From assembly GCF_006088715.1 (NCBI RefSeq), contig NZ_CP030771.1:6653501-6717500 (forward strand): DNA of 64,000 nucleotides. The letters are read 5' to 3'. This DNA comes from Streptomyces sp. YIM 121038. GTDB taxonomy: Bacteria > Actinomycetota > Actinomycetes > Streptomycetales > Streptomycetaceae. Of this stretch, positions 61,946 to 64,000 are shown piece by piece (the first letter of the stretch is position 1; every line of letters begins with the position of its first letter). The notes beneath the pieces are model-generated. The model worked only from the letters and a program-made list of their open reading frames with translations, did no database searches and was not told where the DNA came from. The position numbers and the translations under genes were made by a program.

Positions 61946-62662
61946 TCAGTTGGTGCGGCGCAGGGCCTCGGAGAGGCGGCCGGCCGCGTCGATGACGGCC
62001 TGGGCGTGCATGCGGCCCGGGTGCCGGGTCAGGCGCTCGATGGGGCCCGAGACGGAGACCGCGGCCACCACGCGGTTCGACGGCCCCCGCACCGGCGCGG
62101 ACACCGAGGCGACGCCCGGCTCCCGCTCGCCGATCGACTGGGCCCAGCCCCTGCGGCGCACCCCGGACAGGGCCGTCGCCGTGAAGCGCGCGCCCTGCAG
62201 GCCCCGGTGCAGCCGCTCCGGCTCCTCCCAGGCCATCAGGATCTGCGCGGACGAGCCCGCCTTCATGGTGAGCGTCGAGCCGACCGGGACGGTGTCCCTG
62301 AGGCCCGAGAGGCGCTCGGCCGCCGCCACACAGATGCGCATGTCGCCCTGGCGGCGATACAGCTGGGCGCTCTCGCCCGTGACGTCGCGCAGATGCGTGA
62401 GCACCGGGCCCGCCGTGGCGAGCAGCCGGTCCTCGCCCGCCGCCGCGGCCAGCTCGGCCAGGCGCGGGCCGAGGATGAACCGGCCCTGCATGTCCCGCGC
62501 CACCATCCGGTGGTGTTCCAGAGCCACGGCGAGCCGGTGCGCCGTGGGTCGTGCGAGTCCGGTGGCCGCGACCAGTCCCGCGAGGGTGGCCGGACCGGAC
62601 TCCAGAGCGCCCAGGACAAGGGCTGCCTTGTCCAGGACGCCTACGCCGCTAGAGTTGTCCAT
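61946..62662 (-). CDS. ndgR: IclR-family regulator NdgR
   Basis: A 238-residue IclR-type regulator, length and position matching NdgR of Streptomyces, known to control leucine synthesis (leuCD) and nitrogen-dependent processes. The N-terminal winged HTH reads LDKAALVLGALESGPATLAG, then LVAATGLARPTAHRLAVALE. The effector domain covers about 90-235, with GDMRICVAAAERLSGLRDTV and VSAPVRGPSNRVVAAVSVSG. ATG 62662 (MDNSSGVGVLDKAALV) is used; the frame extends 48 codons upstream but through the operator region. Divergent from leuC. Confidence 0.94.
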   Translation of the reverse strand: MDNSSGVGVLDKAALVLGALESGPATLAGLVAATGLARPTAHRLAVALEHHRMVARDMQGRFILGPRLAELAAAAGEDRLLATAGPVLTHLRDVTGESAQLYRRQGDMRICVAAAERLSGLRDTVPVGSTLTMKAGSSAQILMAWEEPERLHRGLQGARFTATALSGVRRRGWAQSIGEREPGVASVSAPVRGPSNRVVAAVSVSGPIERLTRHPGRMHAQAVIDAAGRLSEALRRTN

Positions 62663-62670
62663 GAAACGAT

Positions 62671-62699
62671 ACTTGCGTCTCACTCTGTGAAACGCAAGT
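62671..62699. promoter_or_regulatory. Probable NdgR operator
   Basis: ACTTGCGT (62671-62678) and ACGCAAGT (62692-62699) are perfect inverted arms 13 bp apart; inside, CGTCTCAC/GTGAAACG forms a second dyad. The site starts nine bases upstream of the ndgR ATG, so binding could autorepress ndgR and act on leuC. Confidence 0.7.
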
Positions 62700-62771
62700 T
62701 CAAAATTCCCAGGAACCCGCCACCCTGGAGGAGCGATCCGCCGACCAACGGATACGCGACCGACGTCCGGC

Positions 62772-62813
62772 ATGCGCGAAGAGGGGGCCGGCGGCGGCGA
62801 ACTCATTCTCTAG
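62772..62813 (+). CDS. Candidate leader peptide of leuC
   Basis: A 13-codon frame, MREEGAGGGELIL, ends in Leu-Ile-Leu and stops 36 bp before leuC. The final codons CTC ATT CTC are the pathway end products. No clear ribosome site is visible, so translation is unproven. Confidence 0.4.
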   Translation: MREEGAGGGELIL

Positions 62814-62835
62814 TTGGGCCGGCGCACGACGCCGG
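62787..62835 (+). promoter_or_regulatory. Alternative hairpins next to the leuC ribosome site
   Basis: GGCCGGCG occurs at 62787-62794 (inside the leader frame) and 62817-62824. Either copy can pair with CGCCGGTC (62830-62837), which abuts the leuC Shine-Dalgarno CGGAGGG (62837-62843). A ribosome stalled on the leader Leu-Ile-Leu codons could free the ribosome site. Confidence 0.4.
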
Positions 62836-62849
62836 TCGGAGGGAAAGCG

Positions 62850-64000
62850 ATGGGTAGGACACTCGCGGAGAAGGTCTGGGACGACCACGTCGTCCGGCGC
62901 GCCGAAGGCGAGCCCGACCTCCTCTTCATCGATCTGCACCTGCTGCACGAGGTGACCAGCCCGCAGGCCTTCGACGGCCTCCGGCAGGCGGGTCGCAAGG
63001 TGCGGCGGCTCGACCTCACCATCGCGACCGAGGACCACAACACCCCCACCCTCGACATCGACAAGCCCATCGCGGACCCGGTCTCGCGCGCCCAGCTGGA
63101 GACCCTGCGCAAGAACTGCGCCGAGTTCGGGGTGCGCCTGCACCCGCTGGGCGACGTCGAGCAGGGCGTCGTCCACGTGGTGGGACCGCAGCTGGGCCTG
63201 ACCCAGCCCGGCACCACGGTGGTCTGCGGCGACTCCCACACCTCCACCCACGGCGCCTTCGGCGCCCTCGCGTTCGGCATCGGCACCTCCCAGGTCGAGC
63301 ACGTGCTCGCCACCCAGACCCTGCCGATGGCGCGCCCCAAGACGATGGCCATCACCGTCGACGGCGAACTGCCCGAGGGCGTCACGGCCAAGGACCTCAT
63401 CCTGGCCATCATCGCGAAGATCGGCACCGGTGGCGGCCAGGGCTACGTCATCGAGTACCGCGGCTCCGCCATCGAGGGGCTGTCGATGGAAGCCCGCATG
63501 ACCATCTGCAACATGTCCATCGAGGCGGGCGCCCGCGCCGGCATGATCGCCCCGGACGAGACGACCTTCGCCTACATCCAGGGCCGCGCCCACGCCCCGC
63601 AGGGCGAGGACTGGGACGCCGCCGTGGCGTACTGGAAGACCCTGCGGAGCGACGACGACGCCGTCTTCGACGCCGAGGTCCGCATCGACGCCGCCTCCCT
63701 GGCGCCGTTCGTCACCTGGGGCACCAACCCGGGCCAGGGCCTGCCGCTGTCCGCGAGCGTCCCCGACCCGGCTTCGTACGAGGACGCTTCGGAGCGCCTC
63801 GCCGCCGAAAAGGCCCTGGAGTACATGGGGTTGACCGCCGGACAGCGGCTGCGGGACATCGAGGTCGACACCGTCTTCGTAGGCTCCTGCACCAACGGGC
63901 GCATCGAGGACCTGCGCTCGGCGGCCGCCGTGATCGAGGGGCGCAAAGTCGCCGCCGGCGTACGGATGCTGGTCGTGCCCGGCTCGGTGCGGGTCGCCCT
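62850..64000 (+). CDS. leuC: 3-isopropylmalate dehydratase large subunit (5' part)
   Basis: Aconitase-type enzyme that isomerises 2- and 3-isopropylmalate; with LeuD it works in leucine synthesis and, with CimA, can act on citramalate. ATG 62850 ([20 protein letters not shown]) follows CGGAGGG. About 383 residues are inside the window; the gene runs off the end. Visible: [43 protein letters not shown] and the first cluster Cys in [13 protein letters not shown]. The later C-x-x-C of the 4Fe-4S cluster and leuD lie beyond 64000. Divergent from ndgR. Confidence 0.96.
   Translation, partial: MGRTLAEKVWDDHVVRRAEGEPDLLFIDLHLLHEVTSPQAFDGLRQAGRKVRRLDLTIATEDHNTPTLDIDKPIADPVSRAQLETLRKNCAEFGVRLHPLGDVEQGVVHVVGPQLGLTQPGTTVVCGDSHTSTHGAFGALAFGIGTSQVEHVLATQTLPMARPKTMAITVDGELPEGVTAKDLILAIIAKIGTGGGQGYVIEYRGSAIEGLSMEARMTICNMSIEAGARAGMIAPDETTFAYIQGRAHAPQGEDWDAAVAYWKTLRSDDDAVFDAEVRIDAASLAPFVTWGTNPGQGLPLSASVPDPASYEDASERLAAEKALEYMGLTAGQRLRDIEVDTVFVGSCTNGRIEDLRSAAAVIEGRKVAAGVRMLVVPGSVRVA

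Overview
The window is high-GC actinobacterial DNA with codon use, short overlapping operons, GTG starts and a gene order typical of a Streptomyces chromosome core. From memory it matches the S. coelicolor stretch from about SCO5512 (ilvB) to SCO5553 (leuC). No phage, transposase, integrase, plasmid function or CRISPR array was seen. The sequence enters inside ilvB and leaves inside leuC.

Layout. 1-4980: ilvB (3' part), ilvN, ilvC and serA. 5066-7268: MFS exporter and divergent TetR. 7254-11295: PucR-type regulator with proline dehydrogenase and P5C dehydrogenase. 11370-14245: alpha/beta hydrolase, old-yellow-enzyme reductase, nitroreductase. 14339-17057: three-gene phospholipid operon (CDP-alcohol transferase, CdsA, acyltransferase fused to a membrane domain). 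17134-21671: AAC(2')-like acetyltransferase, MDR oxidoreductase, LysR, a 42-aa protein, Tat-exported metallophosphoesterase. 21823-24231: leuB and ilvE. 24316-26010: TetR and quinone-oxidoreductase-like gene. 26020-31772: NCS1 permease divergent from an accessory-less urease (ureAB fusion, ureC), agmatine deiminase and TetR. 31889-36907: four tandem secreted TolB-like beta-propeller proteins. 36988-38824: cimA behind a leader ORF and an attenuator-like terminator. 38867-42686: TPM-like membrane protein, YceI, ribbon-helix-helix protein, DUF4097 protein. 43028-44861: acyl-CoA carboxylase beta and epsilon subunits. 44955-55832: two tandem four-gene conservons. 56404-59867: small protein, FAH-family hydrolase, gltX, HAD hydrolase. 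59955-60446: five tRNA genes (Gln-Glu-Glu-Gln-Glu). 60556-61787: MerR and DUF4188. 61946-64000: ndgR divergent from leuC.

How it fits together. Branched-chain amino acid synthesis is the main theme: ilvBNC, leuB, ilvE, cimA, leuC and the leucine-pathway regulator ndgR all lie here, interleaved with nitrogen genes (proline catabolism, urease, agmatine deiminase). The tRNA cluster beside gltX encodes the two tRNAs that a non-discriminating GluRS charges. The conservons are G-protein signalling modules: a sensor-kinase-like CvnA with its Roadblock, DUF742 and GTPase partners. The two copies share nearly identical B and D proteins but have different sensors.

Most unusual points: the divergent orphan urease; the four-gene propeller array; the 11-bp iterated TGCCAT operator at the ribbon-helix-helix gene; leader ORFs with RNA structures before cimA and leuC; a degenerate CDP-alcohol transferase motif in a ynb-like operon; and a conserved C-terminal motif ending the long disordered CvnA tails. 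All names rest on reading motifs by eye; no database search was run.
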